Positions 22,540-34,240 are shown, numbered from the stretch's first letter. The stretch is 64,000 nucleotides of DNA from Mytilinidion resinicola (GCF_010093595.1 NW_022985444.1:1903406-1967405); one strand, 5' to 3'. Notes: generated by a model not told the origin, from the sequence alone. A program made the numbers and translations.

Positions 22540-25250
22540 CAATTGTATAGGATCGAAGGTGTTGATGTGTCCTTCCGTGCGGGCGAATGCCTTTCGAGAT
22601 GAGGAGGTAGTTCGATGAGGGGTCGTTGTGGTGGGTAGCGCCGGACGAAGAGGTGCACGACACGGCCGCCTCTAGAAGGAGAAGGCCTCGAGGTACCTGT
22701 ATGGCTCTCGGGATGCTTGTCGAAGACGTCTCGAGGTGGCTAATGTCAAGTACGAATCCTCGGCGATGGGGTTTGGACGGGAGTCGATGTAAAACCTGTC
22801 CGGTGGGATCACGTACTCCGCCAGCGACAAGCCATCCTAACTTAGCCTGCAACACATACACAATGTACGTAGGCCCTATCCCATGGCTCAGAGATGTTTC
22901 GAAGACATGCTAACACGAGACTGGTGGTGTCTGATGGGTTGTTCGTGTCAATATCGAGGGTCGGAGGTCAGGAGGCTGCAGCCGCACAGGGCTCTCATCC
23001 AGGTTTAAGGAACCTCATCCCGGCCTGGCGATGCATCAGGGGTATCAAGCATACCCTAGAAGAGAAGGACAGATGCATCATGGTGGCTTTAAGGGTGCGA
23101 AGGGCTGGTGCAAGACGATTTGGTGATGTTGGAATATAGTGGGGGGGCCCTTCCACGGAGAATTGGCGTGGGATGCCCCTGGCCACCGGCGGTTCCAAGC
23201 GTTCCCAGACGAAAGCGCTTATTTCAACATCATGTACACGGCATAGGGAGGCTTGTTCTCAAACACCAGGCTCTGTTCACGATCGAAAGGCATGGGAGGC
23301 ATGCTGTATGGTTCGTATACCCTTCTTGAGAGATGTATGGAGCCCCCAGGGCGCTTTCCGCCCGCACAGGGCCTCAGAAGCTGCTATACACTCCGTAGAA
23401 GGCACGCATAACTACAGGAAAGAGGCTTCAGCTGCCCTTTGGACTCTCCCCTATACCTTTTGAGATCGATATCTCCCATAGGACACCCACATCAAGGCAT
23501 TGACATCAGCAACAAGTGAGACGAGCAAGCAAGTCATGATATTCACTCCTTCCGCCCTAAGCGACCCAAATACGCCGCCTCACCCAGATCCCCTGCCCCA
23601 CAAAGCTGAAGAAAAAGCTTAAGCTTTCAACTCGTCATCTCCTCTCACTCAATTTGCATCCACCTACCCCCCCTCAACTCTCCCCAGCATCATCCTCCCT
23701 CCCGCATTCTCCACGACATTACTTCGATTGTGGATCTGTGAGCGTCAGAAAGGTGTGCACAGTAGAATCGAGACCATGAGCATCAACGAAACGCAACCGG
23801 ATCTCGAGCATCCAAGCACCCCCAGCAGCGGCACCCACCCAGCATACTCGATCTCCACTATGCCCTAACCACGAGCTGAATACAAAGACTTACCGGCATC
23901 GCCCTCATCTCCGCCCTCCTTCTTCCCCTCTCCTTTCTCCGCTCCAGATCGAGGAGCTCCGCCATTCTCTTTGGCAGCATCTTGGGTGCCTGCTTTTATG
24001 ATCAGCCGTGTTCAGGACGATACAGCAGGGGACGCCAAGCGTTATGTTCAGCGCCGCAAAACGTAACTCACTGAGTTGTTGATTTAAGAGTGTGTAGGCC
24101 TGGTGGCGGCGGTGATGCTGGTTTAGATTGTGTGGTCGAGGAAGAGTTAGTACATTGAAGATAATACTGCCGGGGGCGCACCCAAGAGTTGAGGAGTACA
24201 TCAAAACAATCACACACAAGGCTTCACTTAGGTGGTAGTAGTGTAGGGGATATACAGGGCAAACTTACGGGTGTCTCTGTGGCAAGTGGTGTGGTACTGT
24301 GCACTGTTTGTTGCTCAAGAAAAGGCGGAAGAAGCACGAGTGTGGTTAAATATAAACGTGCTAGTCACGGTCACATGACGTGAGGGAGTATCGGGAACCC
24401 CCTCCCACCACCGCAAAAGGAAGAAGTGAATGCTAATATTTATAGAAGTCATCTTTGAGCGTATATACACAATATTGGCCTTTTCATTCCATGGTCCCAT
24501 CCCAGGCTTGCTACTTCGATACTCCCATCCAATATAAATCCAGGGGCAACTCCACGGCATCTTTCGTATGCAAGACTCAGACTCAATTCATGGGACGAAC
24601 CCACTCCCAAAAGCTAGACTCTTCAACATAGGACCCAGTCTACCTCCATATAGATCAAGGAGGCCTCAACCTTGGATTCCCCTTCCGCAATGCTCTGCCG
24701 CCGTCCCAAGTATCCAGGCCGCGTTGACTTGTCGGGTAGAAGGATCCTGCCCTCCACGTTCTAGAACTGGCGTATCAAGCGAAACACTTCGGTAACTACC
24801 TCTTCAATCTAGATGTGCTGGAACTCTGTCAAACGATAGGACCACATAAGACGGCTTGGGTAAATGCCCTATGCCCCAGCTAGACCTCCAGCATATGGAT
24901 ATCTAGTAGGGAATCTGCCAATCGCCCATGGACAATCCCTCAGACCTGATCACTCTGTTGAAATTGGTCAAAACGCTTCAATTCCCAGGGCCGACCTGTT
25001 GTACCGCCTTTTTTCAACTTCCATATGAGATCATGCGTCCAGTGTGTTCCTTTTGAACCTGTCTCTGCAAATCAAGTGTAGTAGATGTCTAAGGGGTAGG
25101 GCCTACTCTCAAGCAAGCAACTACACGGCATTTGATTCCAATATAACCCACGCCAGCGCTGCCAGTTCTGCTGCCGGCCCGCTCCGTATCAACGCCAGCT
25201 TTACGATGGAAGTCGGCGGAAGTGTTCTCGTCCTTCAGAAATCCTGCCCT
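22540..25250. other. Gene-poor stretch, nothing firmly supported
   Basis: No recognisable gene, RNA or mobile element. On the minus strand near 23930-24100, a short charged segment (AAKENGGAPRSGAEKGEGKK) is bounded by plausible splice sites (GTAAGTC near 23894, GCAG near 23991). No start or downstream exon could be joined, so it is not called as a gene. Confidence 0.35.
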
Positions 25251-26062
25251 CCAGTGTGATATCTTGGACAGCCGTTGCTTTCCGCTGTGCTCTTATCATA
25301 CCGCCGGCGGCGTGGAAGTCTGTGCGGGGTAGGAGCAGACGCTCGAGTGGCCTGTCTTCAGGACTTCTTTCGCGGATATCAACCTCCTCCTTTCACTCCT
25401 CCGCCACCCTCCACCCCTTCTGCATCCTCCTCGTTCCACGAGCCAGATCATCAGAAAGCTTTCTTTGCCTTGCTACAAGCTCCTTCAGCCACCGCAACTC
25501 TTGCCAATCGTCGTCTGCCGCGAGACACGAGTTGACAGCACCGCTTGTCCGCCTGCCAGCCCAGTTGCGCTACCGTCCTCCTCCACGCCTGCAGTCTGTC
25601 GCTGCATTGCCCGCCTACACGGCCGATCGCAGGCCCTGAGCTTCAGCAAGATCCGCTCCAGCTTCAAGAGGCCCTCTGCTGCTCTGCCCCTTGCTCAAAC
25701 TGCCAGAGACAGTCTGCGAGCCTGTCGACGTGGCGCGTCCTCTGTCTGCCATACCTACCGCCTCGGCCTGCCTGCTCCGAATCCGCCGTGATCACGCGCG
25801 AGCCCCTCGTCTGCAGAAGCTGGCCGTTTATAGCCCACGATCCTCCGTCCTCCGTCAACCCTACACCTCAGACTCGGATCGTCAACACCCTGTCTACAGC
25901 CTCATCCTCTCTGTGATCAGCCGCACCCGCATCTGCACACCCGCCCAGCGATCTTTGCCTTGGGCAAGGTCGTCGCGTACCGTTGCACGTTGCCATCGCG
26001 CTGCCCACTCTCCAGCTCTCCAAGTCTGCTTAGTTGTGGCGGTCTGCCCGTGTCCGCATCAG

Positions 26063-26122
26063 GTAAGCACTCTGTCCAATCACGTCACCGGCTTGCATCA
26101 GGCCTCCTAACACTCTGTACAG
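26063..26122 (+). other. Probable 5' UTR intron of the 26441 gene
   Basis: A 60 bp segment with GTAAGC donor, a CCTAACAC branch site and a CTGTACAG acceptor lies about 320 bp before the ATG at 26441. It implies a long spliced leader. The 25.2-26.4 kb sequence is pyrimidine-rich and open in several plus-strand frames, as expected for a long fungal 5' UTR. Confidence 0.5.
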
Positions 26123-26440
26123 ACTTCTCTCTTCGTCGCTGAGCTCTCAAAAGCGTGGCCTCGTCGCTATCTGTCAGATCTCCGCGTGCTCGTCAGCCAG
26201 TCCTCGCGCGTAGACTCTCCGACAGCATCGCACTCGACTGCTTGAACGCAACTCCGCCGCTCAAGCATCTCATACCATCAGCGCTTTCTCTTTCTTTGCC
26301 CACCAGACTCCAAGTCTTCATACCTGTTGCTTCAATCACAAGATCTTCTTGCGGTCTCGTCACGTCACTATCCAAGGACGTCTGACGAGTAGTTTCAATT
26401 CACTCAGTCTACCCATTTACACCGTCGCGAGTCGAGCGTC

Positions 26441-28903
26441 ATGGATCCTCCCAAGAACGCCCGCACTTCGTCTGTCAAGGTGGAGAGCGATGAAGCTGCA
26501 GCAAACGATACCCATCGCGCCTCCTCCAGCCACGATAACCAGCCGTCATTTGCCATTACCGGTGCCCAGCACCCGGCTGCCATCCATGCTAATCAGCTGG
26601 CCCCCAATGCTGCTGGTCAAGAGATTCCCTTCATCTTCGTCACCAGCCCCGACGACCCAACCACCCTCCGGAATACCCAGCCGGCTCCCAACAATGGTGC
26701 TGAGCAAGAGATACCCTACCTCATGGCCTCCAACTATGGAGATGGAGGCAATTACACATATGCGTACGGACAGGCCAACCGTGATCTCACAGTCCCGCAG
26801 CCTGCGCAATACGGCAACGCACCTACGTGGGCGCTGGATGGCCTTCGACAAGCGGATCACGGCTACGGAACCGCTGGAGATGGCCTAACCTGCAACCCAC
26901 AGGACATCTTCAACGACAGCAAGCATACTGCAGCCTCATCGAGCTCTGGCAACAACCGTGGGCGAGCAACACCCACTCTCTTGGCCCCTTTCGAATACAC
27001 TCCTCGTCGTCAGGCTGCGACCAATGACCCCACCCCCTCCGAGTTTGCGAGCATGCTCAACCATCGTCGTCAAGTTGCATCCGAGGACTTGAGCGGCTTC
27101 GACTTCAACAGCACGAACAACAATGCTCCCAGCTTTTCGGATTTCGCCTCTGCCTTCGAATTTCAAGGCACCATGAACAACGAGCAGGTTACATCCGACC
27201 TGTTGGATAACTTGGGCTTTGACAGCACCACTGCGACCTATCAGAATCCGTCTGACTTGTTAGCCGACTTCGACTTTGATAACGAGGCCGATAATGGCCA
27301 GAACTCGAATGACTTCAAGGACTTTGGTGCTGGCAACACAGCTGGTCAGGACTCCGAGGACTTCATGCCAGGACTCGGCTTCGGAAACACTAGTGCATCT
27401 GAGCGGGACAGAGCCGATAGCTTTGACCTTTCGAACCGCAACAACTCAGGTCACAACCTAGCCGATCCCATCCCGTTGTTCGACTATGGAGATAACGGCA
27501 GCACTGGTCTTGGTTCGTCTGCTTCCATGGGCCTCAGCGACTTCACCACAGGTCCTGGTCTCTCCGATCATACAGCTGCGTTCGACATGTCCAACTTCGA
27601 CTCTCCCATGGACACTGGTCGTAGGGCATCCAATACCACCGCTGGCTTCGGCTTGGGGGGAACGACAACCTCCGCTTCTGATGCCTCTGCGCGTGCTGCC
27701 TCTCAGCGTAGACGCAACGCTACTCGGGCTGCTGAACCTTGGCGAGATGCTGTTAGACTCGGTAACCGGCCATACGACTCCATGTTCCCTCGCTCGGACT
27801 GGGACCCTCCCTACTACACCGTGAACCCGTCGGCCCTCCACACTAGCGTTCCCAATCAGCCTGCGAACCGTTCGTCTCTGTCTACCTCTCGTGGCCGTGC
27901 CTATTCGCCTCTCACCAACCCCTACGCCTCCACTGGCACCTTGAGCAATGCCTACCTCACTGTTCCGAGACCGGGTAGTGCAACCTCACGACCGTCCTCG
28001 ACTGGCCTAGCACCCGCGCAAAACCTCGGCGACTCCCGCCAGTTTCACGACCAGCGCGACTTCTTCCAAGGCGGCCCGGGCATCCCGCGAGGCTCCGCGT
28101 TCGACCCATTCACGGTCAATGAATGGGACAATTCCCAGCCCTCGTTGGGCGACCTGGACGTCCCGAACGAATTCGAGCTACGCCGGGGCTCGGCTTTGGA
28201 GCAACTTCGCTCCGCTCCTCGCGCTGCTCCCACCGGACGACGCCGCACCTTCCGTGAAGCTTTGGGAGAACATGACGACGACGAGGCCGGCGGAAGCGAC
28301 ATCTACGTGTACAAGGACCCAGAGTCCGACGACGAGTACGTCCCGCCGACGAAGGCGAAGAAGCAGAAGAAGTCCAACAAGTCCAACAAGCCCGCCAAGT
28401 CGTCCACCAAGCCGGCCAAGCCGTCCCGCAAGCCTGCCGCCCGCGCCCCCGCCGCGTCGCCCTCCAGCTCGCCCAACAAGGAGAAAGAGGACCCGAAGCA
28501 GCCACGCAAGCTGCCGATGAACCGGAAGATGCGCGCGCCGCGCGGCAAGCTGATGCGGCCCAATCAGGACTTTTGGGAGAAGTGCTGCCTGGCGTTCGAG
28601 TACGAGTGGCGTGCTCGGCACGGCATCGTCCCCTACGGGGACATTGCCGAGCACGTCGACCCGTACTGCACGGGCAACGGCCTGCAGCAGGCCCTGTGGA
28701 AGCTGCGCCGCAAGCGCCTCGCGGCCGCCCTCGTCGTGCCGCCCGCCCCGCCCCAGACCCGCCGAGGCCTCCTGGCCGGCCCGCCGCCGCGTCGCGGTGC
28801 GCGGGCTGGCCCCTCCTCCGCTCCCGCTGCTCCCACCCCCGCTGAGGAGGGTGAGGACGACGAGGCGGAGGAGTCCGAGGAGGAGTCCGAGGAGGAGGAA
28901 TGA
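26441..28903 (+). CDS. Large disordered protein with basic C-terminal domain
   Basis: A single uninterrupted frame of 820 codons from ATG 26441. Residues 1-600 are low-complexity (Asn/Asp/Ser/Gly-rich) with short repeated motifs of the type SDFASAFEF, SDLLDNLGFD, SDLLADFDFD and NDFKDFGAG, resembling acidic-aromatic activation-like segments. Residues 635-690 are Lys/Pro-rich (KKQKKSNKSNKPAK). A conserved-looking domain follows near 700-770 (FWEKCCLAFEYEWRARHGIV then PYGDIAEHVDPY and LQQALWKLRRKRLA), perhaps a small helical DNA- or chromatin-binding fold. The C-terminus is an acidic EEESEEESEEEE tail. A nuclear regulator is inferred from composition only. A probable spliced 5' UTR lies upstream, and a very G-rich 3' region and array 2 lie downstream. 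Confidence 0.75.
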   Translation: MDPPKNARTSSVKVESDEAAANDTHRASSSHDNQPSFAITGAQHPAAIHANQLAPNAAGQEIPFIFVTSPDDPTTLRNTQPAPNNGAEQEIPYLMASNYGDGGNYTYAYGQANRDLTVPQPAQYGNAPTWALDGLRQADHGYGTAGDGLTCNPQDIFNDSKHTAASSSSGNNRGRATPTLLAPFEYTPRRQAATNDPTPSEFASMLNHRRQVASEDLSGFDFNSTNNNAPSFSDFASAFEFQGTMNNEQVTSDLLDNLGFDSTTATYQNPSDLLADFDFDNEADNGQNSNDFKDFGAGNTAGQDSEDFMPGLGFGNTSASERDRADSFDLSNRNNSGHNLADPIPLFDYGDNGSTGLGSSASMGLSDFTTGPGLSDHTAAFDMSNFDSPMDTGRRASNTTAGFGLGGTTTSASDASARAASQRRRNATRAAEPWRDAVRLGNRPYDSMFPRSDWDPPYYTVNPSALHTSVPNQPANRSSLSTSRGRAYSPLTNPYASTGTLSNAYLTVPRPGSATSRPSSTGLAPAQNLGDSRQFHDQRDFFQGGPGIPRGSAFDPFTVNEWDNSQPSLGDLDVPNEFELRRGSALEQLRSAPRAAPTGRRRTFREALGEHDDDEAGGSDIYVYKDPESDDEYVPPTKAKKQKKSNKSNKPAKSSTKPAKPSRKPAARAPAASPSSSPNKEKEDPKQPRKLPMNRKMRAPRGKLMRPNQDFWEKCCLAFEYEWRARHGIVPYGDIAEHVDPYCTGNGLQQALWKLRRKRLAAALVVPPAPPQTRRGLLAGPPPRRGARAGPSSAPAAPTPAEEGEDDEAEESEEESEEEE

Positions 28904-29020
28904 GGGGGGGTGGGTGGTGCGACTGGGGGGGCCGGGGTGGCTTGGGGGCAGTCGGGGGGTGGTGGGGGGTGGGAAGAGGGGAGAGAGGGGAGGGGAGGTT
29001 TGGGGGGTGGTTTCGGAACA
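28904..29020 (+). other. G-rich 3' flank with G-quadruplex potential
   Basis: Immediately after the TGA there is a dense series of G-runs on the transcribed sense strand (GGGGGG, GGG, GGGGGGG, GGGG, GGGGG and more, with short loops) over about 100 bp. It is a strong candidate for RNA or DNA G-quadruplexes in the 3' UTR. It separates the gene from array 2. Confidence 0.6.
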
Positions 29021-29239
29021 GATAGACCAGACAATGAGAATCGGTACTGCCGGCGCTGATGCTGGCTTATGCGAACAGTGTGTTGAGGGGCTTCGATGTG
29101 ATGTGTGCGTGTGCAGGCCATGAGTGCGACATTATATGATCTGGGCTGTGGGGGTTTGAGATGCTGGATTCAACGCGAGATCGGGTTTTGAGTTCTGGAG
29201 GGTTTGTTTCAGGGACGTGTTTGCGGGCTGATAGCGCTG

Positions 29240-32200
29240 TGGGAGGTGGCTCCGCAGGTTCAGTAGCTGGCAAACACGAATGTCACATTCTTGGATGCGT
29301 GAAGGAGGTAGCGGCTTTTTACATGCTAAACAATGAGATTTTTCGAGGGCTTGTATAATATCTTACTTAAAATACGCATGTTTCCCAATGCTATTGCGCG
29401 TGTTCTTGATTCAGGTAGGGGTTTCTAGGCGCATGCGACTGCAGGAGGTGGCGCGTGAGGTGTAGGAGCTGCGGGAATGGATGGCATGTTTTTGAGTGTG
29501 GGAATTGGAGGGGGGTTTTTTACATGCGGGAAATTGAGAGTTTTGGAGGGCTTGTGTGATGTTTTGCTTAGGAATTGTGATTTTGGGGATGTCTTTGTGG
29601 CGGTGTTGGATTTGGATATGAGGTTTCTGGGCTATTACGACTGCAGGAGGTGGTTCTAGGGGTTCAGGAGCTGCAGGAATGGATGTTATGTTCTTGGATG
29701 TGAGGATTGGGTGAGAGCTTTTTACATATTGAGAAATGAAATTTTTTAAAGGCTTGTATAATATCTTTGCTAAATATCATGCATATACCTATCTCTTTGC
29801 CGAGTTTCCTAGTTTAGATCTGCGATTTCTTGGTATATACGACTACAGGAGGTGGCTTCACAGGTTCGACGGGAAAAGGAACGGATGTCACATTTTCGAA
29901 TGCGTGAAATGGGTGGGAGCTTTATACATGCTGAAAAATGGTATTCTTCCAAGGTCCGCTGAATATCTCTATGCATTGGTTTGTTTTAGTCGTGCAGTTT
30001 CTAGGCTCATGCGACTGTAGGAGTTGGCTTCGCAAGTTCAAGGGAAGCAGAGACGGATATCACGTTTTCGAATGCGTGAAGTGGAAAGCAGTTGTTTACC
30101 TGCTAAAAAATGGCACTTTTCGAAGGCTTGCTAGATACCTTACTAGAAAGCCCCAATTCCCCGATGTCTTTGCGGGTGGACTGCTACTGCGTGAAGTGGC
30201 TCAGTAGGTTCGACGAGAGCGGGAAGGGATGTCATGTTTCTAAACGCAGGAAGTGGATAGCAGCTTTTTACATGCAGAAAAGTGAGATTTTCCGAATGCT
30301 TGCTATATGTCTTTGCGTATTAGTGCGTTCTAATCGTGTGTTTTCTAGGCCAGTGCGACTGCAGGAGGTAGCTCCTAAGGTTCGAGCGCGGCAAGATTGG
30401 ATGTCACGTTTTCAAATGCGTAAATGAGGCGTGTACTTTTTACAAGCCTGAAATCAATGCCTGGGACGATTCGCAATAGACCGTACTTGGGGATCCGCGC
30501 GTTTTACGTGCTAATAGCATCGTAGGAGGTGGCTCCGTGAGAGTAAGCTGAATTAAATAGAATGTCACGTTCTCTGGTGCGTAATCCGGGCGGTTGCTTT
30601 TCACACGCTTGAAATGGAACCTTTTTAGGGCCCGGTAGATATCTCACCTTGTGATATACTTATTTTCTGTGCCGATGACGTCGTAAGGGGTGGTTCCGTG
30701 ATCTCAGCCTGATTTGAACAAGATGTCACGTTCTCTAATGCGTGTTTCGGGTGTCTGCATTTTACATGCTTAGAAATCAATGTTTAGGAGGACTTGGTAT
30801 ATATTGTACCTAGGGATTAGTACATTTTCTGTGCTAATAACGTTGTACGTGGTGGCTCCGTAAGCGTAGGCTGAGTTGAACAGGATGTTTACGTTCTCCG
30901 GTGCGTGATTCAGGTGTCCGCTTTTTACATGCTTAAGAATGTATCTTTTAGAGAGCCCCCTAGATATTGAACCTTATGATTGACTTGTTTTCTGTGCTAA
31001 TCGCATCGTACGAGGTGGCTCCACCAGCTTGACTCCATTTAAGAAGGATGTCAAGGTTCCTCGCGCGTGAATCGGATTCAAGGGCTTAGCATGCATGGAA
31101 ATGGAGGTTTAGGAGGAGCTATCGATCTCTTGCCTGCCCAGTTGCTTATTTGCCATGCTGAAGACGCTGCATGGGGCGTCTCAGCGAGCTTAAGCTGACC
31201 TGAACATGATATCAAGGTTCCGGGTGCGTGAATTGAATTCGTGGCTTTCACCGGCTATCCGCTTGGTAGAAGAGATCAATGCAATGTCGACCGGCAAGTG
31301 AAGCGGTATCTCCTCAAGCTAGCCGCTGACCACAATGTAGTCATTGAATACCGAGTCAAGACTGGAAGAATGGCTTGGGAAGATGGTCCTCGGCTATTGG
31401 CATCCAGACCCGACCCGGTGCAAGTCAGCACTGCGCCAACAGTTGTTGGCGCAAATGCCCCAGCTCAATCTGCTCCTCCTGTCAAGACGGTGATGTCTGC
31501 TTCTGCTGCCCCGGGTGCAGCGGCAGTAAAACCGGCATCTGCGATGGGGATCCCCGCGAACCCTCCCCCCGCTACCCCCAGTGCACCAGCACCATCTGAG
31601 ACCACGCCCAAGAAGGTGACTGCTGCCCGATCTAGCTTCTATGCCGCCAAAACTACCCCCACAACTCCCTTGGCCCCACCCCGCTAACCAAGATCAATGC
31701 AAGGCCAGAAAAAGTTGTTCCCCTGGCTCCAGCCACCACAACAGCATCGAAAGCAGGGACTGCTGCAACAGGTGCGGGAACGACCATGTCTGTTGCAAAT
31801 GGCTCTGTAACGGGAACGGCTGCATGTTTGGAGGACGAGCTACGTATCCGGTCTAAATACTCGTGCAGTTACCATGTGAATAGCGTCGTGTGAAGTAGCT
31901 CTATGAGGTGATTAGTATTTAGAGAGGATGTTAAGGTTACCGGTGCGTGATTGAATGCGAGGGGTTTACATGCTTGAAATAGGATATTTCGAAGAGCTTG
32001 TTATAATTTGCCTGTGAACTTTTGCAATTTCCCTATCGATGGCGTTGTACGTGGTGGCTCCATGGGTTCAACCCATTCCCGAATGAATGTAAACGTTCCG
32101 AGGGTGTAAACTGGATCGCTGTTATGTACACACATATAAATCGGCTTGCGGGAGGACTGATTGCGTACCCTGCCTGTGGACTCGTATAATTGCCGTGTAG

Positions 32201-34240
32201 ATAGCGTTGTGTGAAGTGGCTCTACAGGATTTGTCTGTTGCGAAATGGATGTATAGGGTCCGGAATCGCGAATTAGCTTGGCGCTGTTTACACCCACTGA
32301 GAAGGCTCACAAGAGGGCTCGCGGTGTATCCTGACTATAGATGAGTGTAATTGCCGTGCGGATAGCGTCGTTTGAGATGGCTCGACGGATTCTATCTGAT
32401 GCGGATAAAATGTAAGGGTTCCGGGGGTGGAAATTGGATGGGTGTTTCTCGCACGCACAAAACTTAGTGTAAAGAAGGATTGCTTTGTTTCCTGCTCATA
32501 GACTCGTGCAATTGCCGTGAAAATAGTCCTGTGTGAGGTGGCTCGAAAGGTTCTATCTGATGAAGGTTGGATGTAAGGTTTCCGGGGGTGTAAATGGGGT
32601 AGGGTCTGCTTACATGCACGGAATTGAGGTAGAGGAGGTCTCGCTACGTATTTGACCTCATCACTCATGGAATTGCCGTGATGGTAGTGCTGTGTGAGGT
32701 GGTTTGATAGATTCTATCTGATAAAGGTCGAATGTAAAGTTTACGGGGTGTAAATCATATAGGGGCCTCTTACTCGCCCGAAAATTGATGTAGAAGTGGA
32801 CTCGCTACGTATCCGACCTCATCACTCACACAGCTTCCGCACGGGTAGCGCTGTAAGGGGTCGCTCGATGAGTTCCATCTGGATTGGATCGGGTGTAAAG
32901 CTTCTGGAGGTATAAATTGGGTAGGGCACTATTATATATATACTAGAAAATCGGCCCGGCAAGGACTCCTGATATGTCTTCGACAGAAATTCAGGTATTT
33001 CAAGACTCATTTTACGCTATGTTCATTTCAATCGCATGTTTCCACCGGTCTTGACGCTGCATAAGGTGGCCTAATAAGTGCAGCAGCAAAACTCGTCAAT
33101 GTAAAGTTTTCGGGGGTAAATATTGGGCACGCGTTGGGAGGTCCACATCTGTTAATGAATATACCGCGCAATTCAACTTAGAGATGTGATTTGCGTGCTC
33201 GTGCCGCTGCAGGAGGTGGCCCAGCGAGTGCTGCGAGAAAAAATGCCGATGTAAAGTTCTCAGGGGCATAAAGCGAGCACAGGTTGGAAGAGATGAGTTC
33301 CTGCTTGCATTGGCCACCCACTTCAGACTGGGCGCGCGGTTTCTATGCAGATAGCGTTGCAGGAGGTGGCCCCAGGACTTCTGCGAGCAAAATTGCGGAT
33401 GTAAAGTTTTCAGGGGCCTATAACGAGTCCGGGGTAAAAAGGATGCGTTCTGCTTGCATCTACCTTGCAATTCATTTTAGGCATGCAGTTTCCATGCCGA
33501 TAGCGTTGGGGGAGGTGGCCTTTTGGGTGCTACTGGAACAATGGCGAGTTTAGAAATCTTCGGAGCGCATATTGAGTGCGGACTTTTGACACGTGTAAAA
33601 GATAAGTTGGAGACGTGTTTACTGCAAAAGTATCCCAAAAGCTAGGCAATCTCGGACGTACCTGCTGTGCGGTGCGTTTCAGGCATGTGTTTTCCGTTTT
33701 CATGGCACTGCACGACATTCCCCGGTGGGTTCGATTGAAAATTGGGTGAACATAATGATCTGGAGCGCGTGAATGACCTAAAGATTTTGGCATGCATGAA
33801 GCGCTACTCAGAGAATGATCAGGTCTATCAAAGACGTGGCAGAAAGTCTCTGATATGCGGTTTGCATCTTTCAACTGCGTTTAATCTGCAAGTATTCAGC
33901 TATGTCTTTGCTATTTCGTTGATGCTTTCAGAGCTGGCTCAAGAGGGTATTACTAATATTGGAGTACGAGATCGGTTGTGAACAGATTGTATCGCAGGTC
34001 TCCGCGCTTTATTCTAGACTTGCGTGTTATATACTAAAGCGCTGCATGGGGTAGCTCTGCTGATGCAGCATGATCGTCATGCATGTCACATTTTCATCGC
34101 GTAGATCAAGCTCAGATTCAAAAAAGAGCAATTTTACAGGCATATACCGCGCGTTAGACTTCAGACATGTATTTTCCAAGCTAATAGCGTTGTATGAGGT
34201 AGTCCTAAACTTTCTACGTAGAACCTCTGGATGTAACGGT
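29240..34240 (+). repeat. Array 2: same repeat family as array 1, inverted
   Basis: Tandem diverged units anchored on GAGGTGGCTCC, followed by a GATGTCACGTTC-like segment, GCGTG and TTTTTACATGC. Anchor positions (GGCTCC or variant) include 30531, 30692, 30854, 31017, about 31176, 31897, 32056, 32218, 32379, 32540, 32701, 32862, 33068, 33218, 33368 and 33517. Spacing is 159-163 bp over most of the array, with four consecutive steps of exactly 161 (32218 to 32862), a block of 149-150 bp at 33.07-33.52 kb and about 200 bp units at 29.25-29.85 kb. The reverse complement of array 1 matches this unit segment by segment (CCGTCTGAGGTGGCTC, then GATGTCAAAG), so both arrays are one family in opposite orientation. 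The jump from 31176 to 31897 holds an insertion of about 560 bp. Confidence 0.85.
31235..31830 (+). pseudogene. Pro/Ala-rich coding island inserted in array 2
   Basis: One array unit is split by about 560 bp of non-repeat sequence. It contains an open frame from about 31235 to 31687 with YLLKLAADHNVVIEYRVKTG followed by Pro/Ala/Ser-rich low complexity (PPVKTVMSASAAPGAAAVKP). The frame ends at TAA 31685. A neighbouring frame then continues in similar style (EKVVPLAPATTTASKAGTAA) to about 31825, so a frameshift is likely. It resembles the end of a low-complexity cellular protein captured into the array. No source gene is visible in this window. Confidence 0.5.

Noticed and set aside
23890..24330. 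Possible minus-strand spliced gene with a charged segment
   Set aside because: Splice-like sites exist, but no start, consistent phase or downstream exon could be assembled.
25256..26140. Four overlapping plus-strand frames upstream of 26441
   Set aside because: Frames overlap in all phases with low-complexity peptides and no motif. Better read as a pyrimidine-rich 5' UTR.
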